A DNA stretch of 64,000 nucleotides, from positions 62,001 through 126,000 of the forward strand of contig JBLMXQ010000080.1 of assembly GCA_050257855.1 (NCBI GenBank). The letters run 5' to 3'. Positions 33,185-44,546 of the stretch are shown here, piece after piece; position 1 is the stretch's first letter; every line of letters begins with the position of its first letter. The notes beneath the pieces were generated by a model. That model had not been told where the DNA came from, made no database searches, and was given only the letters and a program-made list of their open reading frames with translations. The DNA comes from JBLMXQ01 sp050257855 (GTDB taxonomy: Bacteria > Acidobacteriota > Vicinamibacteria > Vicinamibacterales > CAVVIG01). A program made the position numbers and the translations under genes.

Positions 33185-35869
33185 TCAGAAGGTGGATCCG
33201 ACGGCGAAGCGAAACGAGAACGCCTTCTGCGGCAGCAGCGAGTTGTCGAGCACGCCCGACCGCTGCGGGTTGTACGCGAAGATGAGCCGGAACGGCACGT
33301 TCAGAACCGGCATGAAGAACCGGATTTCCGCGCCGGTGGAGGTCTTGAAGTCCTGCCACGTGAAGTTGCCGCCGCGCTTGATTACGGTCGCAATCGTGCC
33401 GCCCGTGGGCACGAACGCCGGCGGCGGCACGAGCGTCGGGCCCGGCTGGACCTGGCCCGCGTCGTAGAACAGGATCAGCCGTACCGGCCCTGCGATCGCG
33501 ATCATCTCCTCGAGGTTGAACAGCAGGCTCTTGTTGCCGCCGAGCACCAGGCCGGTGGCCGGGTCCTGCGGTCCGATCGTGCGGATGTCGAAGCCGCGCA
33601 CGCTGTACTCCCCGCCGAGGAACAGCTTCTCGAAGATCGGGAGGTCCTTCGATCCGGTGAAGGCATGGATGTAGGCGTACTGGGCGCGCGTGCCGAGCGT
33701 CAGGCGGTTGCTCTGCTTCCAGTACCAGACGCCTTCGAGGAGCGGCTTGTAGAAGTTCGTGTTGCCGCCCAGGCCGGCCAGGTCGATCGACGCCGTGTAG
33801 CGGTGGCCCGCGGTCGGGAAGATCGGGCTGTCCACCGTGTTCTGCACGAGGCTCGGCACCACCTTGCTGATGATCCGTTCGCCGTTCTCCCCGATGAGCA
33901 GCGAGTCGCGCAGGTACGGGTTCGCCGCGAGGACCGCCGGGTTGGTATAGGCGGTGTTCAGGTCCGTGACCCGCGTCCGCTCGTAGCTGTAGTTCAGGAA
34001 CATCCGCGTGAAGTCGCCGGTCGGGAACCCGAACGTCAGGACGCCGCCCGACGACTTCTGCGTGAACTGGCCGATGTAGCGGATGTCGGTCCTGAAGACG
34101 TTCACGCCGCCGGTGATGTTGCGCTCGAACAGGAACGGTTCGGTGAACGACACCTGGTAGTTCTGCGCGCGCGAGCCGGCCTGCAGCGAGACCGTCAGGT
34201 TCTCGCCGCGGCCGAGGAAGTTGGCCGTCTGGAACGAGAGCTGGCCGAAGAAGCCCTCGAACTGCGATACGCCGGCGCCGAAGGTGAGCTGGTTGCGGTT
34301 CTGCTCCTCCAGCTTCAGCTTCACGTCCACCTTGTTGTCCGTGTTCGGCGTCTTCTGGACGTCGACGTCCTTCGCGCCCTCGAGCGGCTTGAAGTACCCG
34401 AGCTGGTTCAGGCGCTTGATGCTGTACTTGAGCGCCTCCGTGTTGAAGACGCCGTCTTCGAAGAGGCGCAGCTCCCGCCGGATCACGTTGTCGTGCGTGC
34501 TCGTGTTGCCGACGAACGTGATGCGGTTGACGAAGTACTGCTTCCCCTCCTGCATCTGCATCGTCACGTCGACGATGGGCGGGCCGGTCTCCTCCGGCTT
34601 CGAAGCGTCGGCCTGAATCGCGGCCGGCGCCTCCGGCTCGTTCGGATTCGGTTCGTCGCGCGGCTTGAGATCCGGGTAGCCGGTGAACTCGAAGTACCCG
34701 CCCGAGCCGTACACCTCCCGCGCCTTGTCGAGCCCCTTCCTGATGCTCTTCTCGCTGTAATAGTCGCCCGGCTTCAGCTTGAACATCGGCCGGAGCACGT
34801 CGCTCTTGACGACCTTGTTGCCGGCAAAGGTGAACTCGCCGACCTTGTAGCGGCGCCCTTCGGTGACCGGGATGCGCAGCTCCACCCAGCGCGTCTTCTT
34901 GTCTGAGGACTCGCTGAGGTACTTCAGCTCGGGCGCGCCGATGACCGCCTTGATGTACCCGTGGTCGCGGTAGTACTCCGCGACCTTCTCGGCATCCTCG
35001 TCGAACTTCGCTTCCTCGTACGTGCCGCGGCCGGTGATGAAGGAGAGAAACCACTGCTCCTTGTTCTGCTTCATCTGGCGCTTGAGCGCGCCGTCGCCGA
35101 TGGCCTTGTTGCCGACGAATTCGATGCGCCGGATCTTGACCTTGGGCCCCTCGTCGAGGTGGAAGGTGAGGTGCACCAGCTTGGGCCCGCCGGGCATCTC
35201 CTTGATCTCGTGCGTGACCTGCGCGAACTGGAACCCTTTCTCCTTCATCATGTCGCGTACGATCCCCTCGACCTTGCGCACGAGGCCGGGATCAATGAAG
35301 GAGTCGAGGCGGATCGTCGCGTTCGCTTCCTTGAGCTTGTCCTCGATCTTCGACGTCTCGATCTTCTTGCTGCCGACGTAGTCGACGATCTTGACGCGCT
35401 GCCGCTCCTCCATGTTGTAGGTGACCATCTTGCCGATCACGCCGTTGGAGAAGTGGTAGTCCTCGACGTCCACCCACAGGTTGTCGAGGAAGTTCGTGTT
35501 CCACAGCCGGTGGAAGTCCGCGAGAATCGTCTTCTCGGTGTCCGCGTTGTAGGGCACCCACACGCCCTCGGAAGGGCGGCTCGGTTTGAGCTGGATGTAA
35601 TACAGGTAGGTCTGCGGCTCGATCACCGACTGCCCGCCCTGGGCCTGGAAGCAGGGGGCGATCGTGTAGACGACCGGGCCCGAACCCTCCGGCGGCAGCG
35701 CGCGCGGCGGCGGCACCAGCTGCCCGCACTGGGTGACCGCTCCCGGCTGCGCGGCCGGCGCCGGCTGTCCGGCGGGCGACGGTGAGGCCGGCTCCTGGGC
35801 GGCTGCTGCCGACGAGAGCGCCGTCAGGATGACGGCGCAGAGCGGCAACGCGCGGAAACGCTTGATCAT
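33185..35869 (-). CDS. bamA: Outer membrane protein assembly factor BamA
   Basis: An 894-residue Omp85 protein. A signal peptide ends at AAAAQ. A Pro/Gln-rich segment is followed by POTRA domains (for example VEDYHFSNGVIGKMVTYNMEE and VKIRRIEFVGNKAIGDG). The 16-strand barrel follows, with the VRGFDIRTIGPQDP conserved loop and a final strand ending in Phe (FSFRFAVGSTF). BamA inserts beta-barrel proteins into the outer membrane. Place in the order bamA-ompH-fabZ/lpxA matches many diderm bacteria, but lpxD is missing from this block. Confidence 0.97.
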   Translation of the reverse strand: MIKRFRALPLCAVILTALSSAAAAQEPASPSPAGQPAPAAQPGAVTQCGQLVPPPRALPPEGSGPVVYTIAPCFQAQGGQSVIEPQTYLYYIQLKPSRPSEGVWVPYNADTEKTILADFHRLWNTNFLDNLWVDVEDYHFSNGVIGKMVTYNMEERQRVKIVDYVGSKKIETSKIEDKLKEANATIRLDSFIDPGLVRKVEGIVRDMMKEKGFQFAQVTHEIKEMPGGPKLVHLTFHLDEGPKVKIRRIEFVGNKAIGDGALKRQMKQNKEQWFLSFITGRGTYEEAKFDEDAEKVAEYYRDHGYIKAVIGAPELKYLSESSDKKTRWVELRIPVTEGRRYKVGEFTFAGNKVVKSDVLRPMFKLKPGDYYSEKSIRKGLDKAREVYGSGGYFEFTGYPDLKPRDEPNPNEPEAPAAIQADASKPEETGPPIVDVTMQMQEGKQYFVNRITFVGNTSTHDNVIRRELRLFEDGVFNTEALKYSIKRLNQLGYFKPLEGAKDVDVQKTPNTDNKVDVKLKLEEQNRNQLTFGAGVSQFEGFFGQLSFQTANFLGRGENLTVSLQAGSRAQNYQVSFTEPFLFERNITGGVNVFRTDIRYIGQFTQKSSGGVLTFGFPTGDFTRMFLNYSYERTRVTDLNTAYTNPAVLAANPYLRDSLLIGENGERIISKVVPSLVQNTVDSPIFPTAGHRYTASIDLAGLGGNTNFYKPLLEGVWYWKQSNRLTLGTRAQYAYIHAFTGSKDLPIFEKLFLGGEYSVRGFDIRTIGPQDPATGLVLGGNKSLLFNLEEMIAIAGPVRLILFYDAGQVQPGPTLVPPPAFVPTGGTIATVIKRGGNFTWQDFKTSTGAEIRFFMPVLNVPFRLIFAYNPQRSGVLDNSLLPQKAFSFRFAVGSTF

Positions 35870-35974
35870 GCAGAAGAATCCAACGGCGGACGGCGGCCTG
35901 AACTCTTTATCTTACTGGATCTTAGACGCGGCTGGGAGTGGTTCGGCCGGCCTCGCGCGCCCATCGCGGCTTCC

Positions 35975-36394
35975 TCATGAGTGCAGAACGACGACCGTGA
36001 AGGTGACCGGCCCGCTGAGCTTGCCCGCGTCGTACACCTGCAGGCAGAAACTGCCTGCGATCGTGGCGGTGCCCGTCAGCTGGGGCGTATCGCCGGGGCC
36101 TGTAATCGTGCGGTTGGCGACCGAGCAGGACCCGTTGTTCAGCGTACCGAGGGCGAGGCCGAGCTGAGCGGTCGGCTCGACGCTCGTCAGCGTGATGTCC
36201 AGCCCGCCGACCTCGGAGACCGTGAACGGCATGGTGTTCACGCCGGTCACGATGACCGTGCCCGTGAACGTCTCGGTTTTCGTGGGGGTCGCGGGGGTCG
36301 GCGCCGCCGGAGCGACCGGATCGCTGCAGGCCGCAGCCCCCAGAGCGATCGTCCCCGCCACGGCCGCCGCCGCCATCCATTTCGTCATCGACAT
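35975..36394 (-). CDS. Small secreted lipoprotein of unknown function
   Basis: A 139-residue protein with a lipoprotein signal (AVAGTIALGAAAC, lipobox GAAAC) followed by a Pro/Ala/Thr linker and a beta-rich domain of about 100 residues containing two further cysteines (SCSVAN and SFCLQVYD). A possible disulphide would join them. No family recognised. The end SGPVTFTVVVLHS, alternating hydrophobic residues, suggests an immunoglobulin-like or beta-sandwich fold. It lies on the same strand between bamA and clpC. An alternative start two codons later changes little. Confidence 0.65.
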   Translation of the reverse strand: MSMTKWMAAAAVAGTIALGAAACSDPVAPAAPTPATPTKTETFTGTVIVTGVNTMPFTVSEVGGLDITLTSVEPTAQLGLALGTLNNGSCSVANRTITGPGDTPQLTGTATIAGSFCLQVYDAGKLSGPVTFTVVVLHS

Positions 36395-36466
36395 CTGGAA
36401 TCAGCCAATCTACTAAGACGCTGCCGCCGGGCGGACGGCCGTCCCCCGGCGGTGTCAGGCAGGATG

Positions 36467-38902
<2,436 letters not shown>

Positions 38903-38956
38903 CCGGCGTACCTACGTGAAATCCGATGAAGTTGGGGTCACGGGGCGTCTGGTCAC

Positions 38957-38962
38957 ATTATA
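38957..38962 (-). promoter_or_regulatory. -10 element (TATAAT) upstream of clpC
   Basis: A perfect TATAAT on the minus strand within an otherwise GC-rich region, about 55 bases upstream of the clpC ATG. The -35 position has no close match to TTGACA. It would give a leader of about 48 bases. No CIRCE-type inverted repeat is visible. Confidence 0.4.
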
Positions 38963-39253
38963 CGGCATAGGTCCTCCCCGAACCAGTGGCAATCACCGGG
39001 TAAGTCCCAGATTCGCTTAGGGTTCCCGCCCCAGCCCCATCAGCTCCGGACGCTGCAGGACGGTGCCTCCGGACCCGTCGTTGTCGATCCCGCGTCACGG
39101 ACGTCCGCGGCACGTCGGTTGCGCACACGCGGCGCGCTCATGGCGCGTGCTCCGCGCGTTCAGCGTCTCCTATCGCGGTATTTATCGGTATTTCCCCGCG
39201 TTCAGTCCACTCGACAACCTGGTGCAGCACTGCCCTGGAAGAGTCGCCGGCGA
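38963..39253. other. Intergenic region between fhs and clpC
   Basis: About 350 bases between the fhs stop and the clpC ATG. It holds the clpC -10 and a segment with two copies of CGGTATTT 11 bases apart (39175-39196) flanked by CGCGG/CCGCG that could pair as a weak stem. I see no gene, tRNA or clear terminator. Confidence 0.4.
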
Positions 39254-40924
39254 TCAGAACAAGCCGGTCGTGTTGCCCTGCTCGTCGATGTCGACGTTCA
39301 TGAACGCGGGCGTCTTGCCGAGGCCCGGCATGCGCTGCATGTCGCCGCACAGGACGACGACGAATCCGGCGCCGGCGCTCGGCACGAGGCCGCGTACCGG
39401 CAGGCGGAACCCCGTCGGGCGGTTGCGCAAGGCGGGGTCGTGCGAGAGCGAGAGGTGCGTCTTCGCCATGCACACGGGCGCGGTCGTCAGGCCGGCGGCG
39501 GCAATCCGGTCCAGGTCTTTCTGCGCCTGCGGCAGGTAGTCGACGCCGTCAGCGCCGTACAGCCTCGTGGCGATCGCCTCGATCTGCGCGGTGATCGGCG
39601 TGTCGGCCGGCGTCAGCAGCCGGAACGCGTTGGGACCGGCGCACGCCGTCACGACCGCATCGGCGAGGTCGACGGCGCCGGCGCCCCCATCGGCGAAGCC
39701 ACGGTGGACCACGACTCTGCCCGCGCCGGCCGCGACGGCGAGCTCTTCGACGAGGGCGATCTCGTCGGGCCGGTCTGTCGGAAAACTGTTGATCGCGACG
39801 ACGCACGGCAGCCCGTACTGGCGGACGATGTGAATGTGCGCGGCCAGATTGTCCGCGCCGCGGCGGATGGCGTCGGGATCCGCGGCGGCGAGATCGGCGA
39901 ACGCCTTCCCGCCGTGCGACTTCGTCGCCCGCACCGTCGTCACCAGGACGGCGGCGCTCGGGGCGAAGCCGCCGGTCCGGCAGACGATGTCGCAGAACTT
40001 CTGCAGGCCGAGGTCGCTGGCGAAGCCGGACTCGGTGACCACGTAGTCGGCCAGCTTGAGCGCCATGCGGTCGGCGAGAATCGAGCTGTTCGCGTGCGCG
40101 ATGTTGCCGAAGGGGCCGGCGTGCACGAACGCCGGCTGCCCTTCCAGCGTCTGGACGAGATTCGGCTTGATCGCGTCCTTCATCACGACGGCCATGGCGC
40201 CGGCCACCTTCAGCTGCTCCGCCGTCACCGGCTGGCCGTCGTACGTGGACGCGACGACGATGCGTCCGAGCCGCGCGCGCAGGTCGCGCAGGTCGGCGGC
40301 GAGCGCGAACACGGCCATCACCTCCGACGCGGCGGTGATCACGAACTGGCTCTCGCGCGGGATGCCGTGGGTCCTGCCGCCGAGCCCGATGACGGCGTAC
40401 CGGAGTTCGCGGTCGTTGACGTCGAGCGTGCGCGGCCAGGTGATGCTCTGTGGATCGATCCGCAGCGGGTTGCCGTTGAAGATCGACGCGTCGAGCGCGG
40501 CCGCGAGCAGGTTGTGCGCGGCGGTCACGGCGTGGAAATCGCCGTTGAAGTGCAGGTTGATCTCCTCCATCGGCACGACCTGCGAGTACCCGCCGCCGGT
40601 GCCGCCGCCCTTGATGCCGAACACCGGGCCCATCGACGGCTCGCGCAGGCAGAGCGCCACGCGCTTGCCGAGGCGCCCGAGCCCCTGCGTCAGTGCGATG
40701 CTCGTCGTCGTCTTGCCCTCGCCCGCCTTGGTCGGGGTGATGGCGGTGACGATGACGAGCTTGCCGTCGGGCCGCCCCGCGATGCGGTCGAGAATCGAGA
40801 GCTGTACCTTGGCCCGATCGCGGCCGTACAGCTCGATTTCGCCGGGGAGGATGCCGATGTGCGCGGCAACCTCGGAAATCGGCAGCAGTTGGGCGGCATG
40901 GGCGATTTCGAGACCTGATTTCAT
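39254..40924 (-). CDS. fhs: Formate-tetrahydrofolate ligase
   Basis: A 556-residue ATP-dependent ligase that makes 10-formyl-THF. VTAITPTKAGEGKTTTSIALTQGLGRLGK is the ATP-binding block, followed by LREPSMGPVFGIKGGGTGGGYSQV and NLHFNGDFHAVTAAHNLLAA. The family C-terminus with FVVVLCGDMQRMPGLGKTPA is intact. Length matches (550-560). It provides one-carbon units for purine and initiator tRNA synthesis. It is separated from lolD by a 13-base gap and may share its transcript. Confidence 0.97.
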   Translation of the reverse strand: MKSGLEIAHAAQLLPISEVAAHIGILPGEIELYGRDRAKVQLSILDRIAGRPDGKLVIVTAITPTKAGEGKTTTSIALTQGLGRLGKRVALCLREPSMGPVFGIKGGGTGGGYSQVVPMEEINLHFNGDFHAVTAAHNLLAAALDASIFNGNPLRIDPQSITWPRTLDVNDRELRYAVIGLGGRTHGIPRESQFVITAASEVMAVFALAADLRDLRARLGRIVVASTYDGQPVTAEQLKVAGAMAVVMKDAIKPNLVQTLEGQPAFVHAGPFGNIAHANSSILADRMALKLADYVVTESGFASDLGLQKFCDIVCRTGGFAPSAAVLVTTVRATKSHGGKAFADLAAADPDAIRRGADNLAAHIHIVRQYGLPCVVAINSFPTDRPDEIALVEELAVAAGAGRVVVHRGFADGGAGAVDLADAVVTACAGPNAFRLLTPADTPITAQIEAIATRLYGADGVDYLPQAQKDLDRIAAAGLTTAPVCMAKTHLSLSHDPALRNRPTGFRLPVRGLVPSAGAGFVVVLCGDMQRMPGLGKTPAFMNVDIDEQGNTTGLF

Positions 40925-40937
40925 CGATGTGAGTCCT

Positions 40938-41612
40938 CTACGCCGGCAGGAGACGCCCCTCGTGGAGCCGGAGCACGCGGTCGCACGCGGCGGCCAACCG
41001 TGGATTGTGGGTCGCGATGATCGATGTCAGATGATACGCCCCGTGCATGTCCCGAATCAGGGCATGGAGCGCATCGGCGGTCTGCTCGTCGAGATCGCCG
41101 GTCGGTTCGTCGGCGAGCAGGACCGCCGGGCGCATGACGAGCGCGCGGGCGACCGCGACGCGCTGCTGTTCGCCGCCCGACAGCATGCCCGGCCGGTGCG
41201 TCAGGCGCTCGCCGAGACCGACGCGCCGCAGCAGTTCCTCCGCCCGCGCGCGCGCCTCGGCGAGCGGCAGCCGGGCGATCCGCATCGGCATCTCGACGTT
41301 CTCGAGCGCGCTGAACTCGGGGAGCAGGTGGTGGAACTGGAAGACGAAACCGACGTGCCGATTGCGGAAGGCGACGACGTCGGCGTCGGCCAGAGCGGTC
41401 AGATTGCTGTCGCCTATGCGGACGGCGCCGGCGTCCGCCCGATCCAGGCCCCCGAGCACGTGCAGGAGGGTGCTTTTTCCCACACCCGACGCGCCGACGA
41501 TGGCCAGCATCTCGCCGGGCGGGACGTCCAGGTCGAGGTCGCGCAGGACGGTCAGCGACGCGGCGCCGACCGCGTAGCTCTTTCGCACGCCGCGCGCTTC
41601 AACGAACGCCAT
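40938..41612 (-). CDS. lolD: ABC transporter ATPase, LolD-type
   Basis: A 224-residue ABC ATPase with Walker A VGASGVGKSTLLHVLGGLD, Q-loop FHHLLPEFSALENV, signature LSGGEQQRVAVARAL and Walker B VLLADEPTGDLD. The GLD and DEPTGDLD blocks belong to the MacB/LolD subgroup, and the neighbouring LolC/E-type permease fits lipoprotein release from the inner membrane. ATG 41612 is preferred; a start 17 codons upstream would overlap the spacer palindromes. LolD is the best call; FtsE or MacB are less likely. Confidence 0.88.
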   Translation of the reverse strand: MAFVEARGVRKSYAVGAASLTVLRDLDLDVPPGEMLAIVGASGVGKSTLLHVLGGLDRADAGAVRIGDSNLTALADADVVAFRNRHVGFVFQFHHLLPEFSALENVEMPMRIARLPLAEARARAEELLRRVGLGERLTHRPGMLSGGEQQRVAVARALVMRPAVLLADEPTGDLDEQTADALHALIRDMHGAYHLTSIIATHNPRLAAACDRVLRLHEGRLLPA

Positions 41613-41658
41613 CGCCAGCCGCGATACAGCAGACACCAACCATGACGTCGCGAGGACT

Positions 41659-41754
41659 CGCATCGCAGGGGCCGCGAAGCGGCGGCGCTGGTCGGCGGCC
41701 TCGCGGCCGGCTTCGCCGGCCGCCCTGCGATGCGCAGCACGAAGTGCTTCGTGC
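41659..41754. repeat. Palindromic REP-like element between lolE and lolD
   Basis: CGCATCGCAGGG at 41659-41670 pairs exactly with CCCTGCGATGCG at 41723-41734. Inside lies GCGGCCGG-CTTCG-CCGGCCGC (41703-41723, 8-bp stem). Immediately downstream is GCACGAAG-TG-CTTCGTGC (41737-41754, 8-bp stem). The nested and adjacent perfect stems are unlikely by chance in 96 bases and resemble repetitive extragenic palindromes. Confidence 0.65.
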
Positions 41755-41759
41755 GCCGT

Positions 41760-41786
41760 ATCGTGACCCTCGTGTCCTTCGTGGCT
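41760..41786 (-). repeat. CACGAAGGA word array after the lolE-type gene
   Basis: On the minus strand this reads CACGAAGGA, CACGAGGGT, CACGATA: 9-nt words related to the arrays at 15105, 26321 and 29358. It begins one base after the stop codon of the permease gene. Confidence 0.5.
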
Positions 41787-43019
41787 TCATTCGTATCTCA
41801 GCGCCTGCGCCGGCTCGAGGCGCGCCGCCTGGCGTGATGGATAGATCGTCGCGATGAAGCAGATGAGCACGGCGGCGACGACCACCAGCGTGAAGTCGAG
41901 CGGCAGGACCCGGAAGGGTACGTGCGATACCTGGTAAACGTCGACCGGCACGCGGATCAGCTGGTACCGGTCCAGCACGTACGAGAGCGCCCATCCGGCG
42001 GAGGCGCCGACCGCCGTGCCGACGATGCCGATGATCAGCCCCTGCATCATGAAGATCGCCGTCACGCTCCTCGCGCTCGCGCCCATGGTCTTCAGGATCG
42101 CGATGTCACGGTTCTTCTCCATGACGAGGAGGATCAGCGACGCCACGATGTTGAGCGCGGCCACGATCACGATGAGGCCGATCGTGATGGAGATGGCCAT
42201 CTTCTCGAGCCACAGGGCCGAGAAGAGCGAGCCGTTCATCTGCGACCAGTCCTCGGTGAGGTAGTTCGGGCCGAGGCGAGCCGTGATCGCGCGCGCGGCG
42301 TCGGGAGCCCGGTAGATGTCGTCGACGCGCAGCTGAATCAGGTCCACGCGGTCCTTGTCGAAGAGCCGCTCCGCGGTTTCCAGCGAGACGAATCCCCACG
42401 ACGAGTCGAACTCGTACAGCCCCAGGTTGAAGAGGCCGGCCACGCGCAGGCGGCGCGCCCGCGGAATGAGCCCCATCGGCGACAGCGTGCCCTGGGCGGT
42501 GAGCACCGATACCGTGTCCCCGACGCCGACGTTCAGCTGCGCCGCGAGATCCTTCCCCAGCAGAATGCCCGACGGCCCGTCGGAGCCCGGCGGCGATTCG
42601 ACCGCCGCCACCGATCCCTCGCGCATCGCCCCCCGGATGGCGGTGACGCCCGGCTCGAGCGACGGGTCGATGCCCTTGACCGTGATGAACTCCTCGGCCC
42701 GGCCGGACGAGATGAGCGCCTTGTCCAGGATGGCCGGCGCGGCGCCGACGACGTGGGGAATCTCGAGCAGCTTCTGCGCCTCGGTGCGATAGTCGCTGAT
42801 CCCCTTCGTGTTCCAGACGTAAATGTGGGCGTTCGAGCCGAGGATCTTGTCGCGCAGCTCGTTCTGGAGGCCGGTCATGAGCGCGAGCGCGATGACGAGC
42901 GCCATCACGCCCACGACCACGCCCAGCGTCGAGATGAGCGAGATCACCGAGATGAACGCCTGCTTCCGCTTGGCGAGCAGGTAGCGCAGCGCGATGTGCA
43001 GTTCGAAGGGGAGATCCAT
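41787..43019 (-). CDS. lolC: LolC/LolE-family lipoprotein-releasing permease
   Basis: A 410-residue MacB/FtsX-type permease. The N-terminus FELHIALRYLLAKRKQAFISVISLISTLGVVVGVMALVI is the LolC/E signature. A periplasmic domain of about 230 residues is followed by three transmembrane helices with the MEKNRDIAILKTMGAS coupling helix and a PSRQAARLEPAQALRYE end. It works with LolD to move lipoproteins towards the outer membrane. A single LolC/E homologue (LolF-like) is common outside enterobacteria. Confidence 0.92.
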   Translation of the reverse strand: MDLPFELHIALRYLLAKRKQAFISVISLISTLGVVVGVMALVIALALMTGLQNELRDKILGSNAHIYVWNTKGISDYRTEAQKLLEIPHVVGAAPAILDKALISSGRAEEFITVKGIDPSLEPGVTAIRGAMREGSVAAVESPPGSDGPSGILLGKDLAAQLNVGVGDTVSVLTAQGTLSPMGLIPRARRLRVAGLFNLGLYEFDSSWGFVSLETAERLFDKDRVDLIQLRVDDIYRAPDAARAITARLGPNYLTEDWSQMNGSLFSALWLEKMAISITIGLIVIVAALNIVASLILLVMEKNRDIAILKTMGASARSVTAIFMMQGLIIGIVGTAVGASAGWALSYVLDRYQLIRVPVDVYQVSHVPFRVLPLDFTLVVVAAVLICFIATIYPSRQAARLEPAQALRYE

Positions 43020-43030
43020 ACGGCTGTCCG

Positions 43031-44530
43031 CTATTCCCTCTTCCTCATGAGCGGAAAGAGAATGACGTCGCGGATCGACGGGCTGTTCGTCAGCAGCATC
43101 ACCAGACGATCGACGCCGACGCCTTCGCCGCCGGTCGGCGGCAGCCCGTACTCGAGCGCGCGGATGTAGTCCTCGTCCATCTCGTGCGCCTCGAGGTCCC
43201 CGCGCGCACGCTCCTTCAGCTGCGCCTCGAACCGGCGGCGCTGCTCCGCGGGATCGTTCAGCTCGCTGAACGCATTGGCGATCTCGAAACCGCCGATGTA
43301 CAGCTCGAAGCGCTCCACGGTGTCGGGATCGTCCGGCTTCTGCTTCGACAGCGGCGAGACTTCGGTCGGAAAGTCGTAGACGAAGGTCGGCTGGACCAGC
43401 TGGTCCTCGCAGAGCGCCTCGAAGATCGACATCGTGATCTTCCCGGCGCCGTGGCCGGCCTCCACCTCCACGCCGATCTGGCGGGCCAGGGCAGCCGCCC
43501 GATCGCGGTCACGCAGGTCCCCTTCGCCGATCTCGCGCTGCAGCCGCTTGGACGCCGCTCCCGACGCGCCCGCCCGGAGCGAGAGACGCCTGAACGGCGG
43601 GGCGAGCGAGATCTGGTGCTCGCCGAACACGATCCGGTCGGTCCCGACCGACTTGCGGGCCACGTCGGCCACGAGCTCCTCGGTCATCGCCATCAGCGCC
43701 TGGTAGTCCGCGTACGCCTCGTAGAACTCCATCATCGTGAACTCGGGGTTGTGCTGCGTGGAGATCCCCTCGTTCCGGAAGTTGCGGTTGATCTCGAACA
43801 CCTTCTCGAGTCCGCCGACCGTCAGGCGCTTCAGGTACAGCTCGGGCGCGATCCGCAGGTACAGGTCCATGTCGAGCGCGTTGTGGTGCGTGACGAACGG
43901 CCGCGCGAGCGCGCCGCCCGCGATCGGCTGCATCATCGGCGTCTCGACCTCGAGATAGCCGCGCGCCGTCATGAACTCCCGGATCGCCTGGACGACGCGG
44001 CTGCGCGTCTCGAACACGCGGCGGGAGTCCGGGTTGACCGTCAGATCCAGATAGCGCTGGCGGTAGCGAATCTCGATGTCCGTCAGGCCGTGCCACTTCT
44101 CCGGCAGCGGCAGCAGGCACTTCGACAGGAAATGCAGGCGCGAAGCCCAGATGGTGAGCTCGTTCGTCTTCGTACGGAACAGCCGCCCCTCGACGCCGAT
44201 CCAGTCGCCGAAGTCGAGCAGCCTGAAGAGCGAGAAGTCGAGCGCCGGCAGCGAGTCCTTGCGGACGTAGACCTGGAGCTTCGCGCGGCCGTCCGACAGC
44301 ACGAGGAAGTTCGCCTTGCCGAACGATCGGACGGCCAGAATCCGTCCCGCCGTCACCGTTTGCACGTGCCCGGCCTCGAGCTCGTCGTGCGTGCGGGCGC
44401 CGAAGCTCTCCACCAGCTCGGAAATGGTATGCGTGCGATCGAACCGGCGCGGGTAGATCTCGACCCCGAGCCTGCTGATGGCCTCGAGATTCTCCCGCCG
44501 CTGCGCTATCTGCTCATCCTGGGAAGACAT
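43031..44530 (-). CDS. lysS: Lysyl-tRNA synthetase, class II
   Basis: A 499-residue class II synthetase. The N-terminal OB-fold has VTAGRILAVRSFGKANFLVLSD. Motif 1 is FMTARGYLEVETPMMQPIAGGALARPF, motif 2 FEINRNFRNEGISTQHNPEFTMMEFYEAY and motif 3 GLPPTGGEGVGVDRLVMLLT. Length is usual. LysS charges tRNA-Lys. A single GCTGTCCGCTAT word sits at the stop codon, the same word that builds the tract upstream of miaA. It lies 16 bases downstream of nusB. Confidence 0.98.
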   Translation of the reverse strand: MSSQDEQIAQRRENLEAISRLGVEIYPRRFDRTHTISELVESFGARTHDELEAGHVQTVTAGRILAVRSFGKANFLVLSDGRAKLQVYVRKDSLPALDFSLFRLLDFGDWIGVEGRLFRTKTNELTIWASRLHFLSKCLLPLPEKWHGLTDIEIRYRQRYLDLTVNPDSRRVFETRSRVVQAIREFMTARGYLEVETPMMQPIAGGALARPFVTHHNALDMDLYLRIAPELYLKRLTVGGLEKVFEINRNFRNEGISTQHNPEFTMMEFYEAYADYQALMAMTEELVADVARKSVGTDRIVFGEHQISLAPPFRRLSLRAGASGAASKRLQREIGEGDLRDRDRAAALARQIGVEVEAGHGAGKITMSIFEALCEDQLVQPTFVYDFPTEVSPLSKQKPDDPDTVERFELYIGGFEIANAFSELNDPAEQRRRFEAQLKERARGDLEAHEMDEDYIRALEYGLPPTGGEGVGVDRLVMLLTNSPSIRDVILFPLMRKRE

Positions 44531-44546
44531 AGAAAGGCCGCGAAGC

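Noticed and set aside
33114..35054. Alternative minus frame inside bamA
   Set aside because: It overlaps bamA in a different frame and has no signal peptide or POTRA motif; bamA is intact.
39063..39539. Plus-strand frame across the 3' end of fhs
   Set aside because: It overlaps well-supported fhs coding on the other strand and the intergenic part has no ribosome binding site or recognisable domain.
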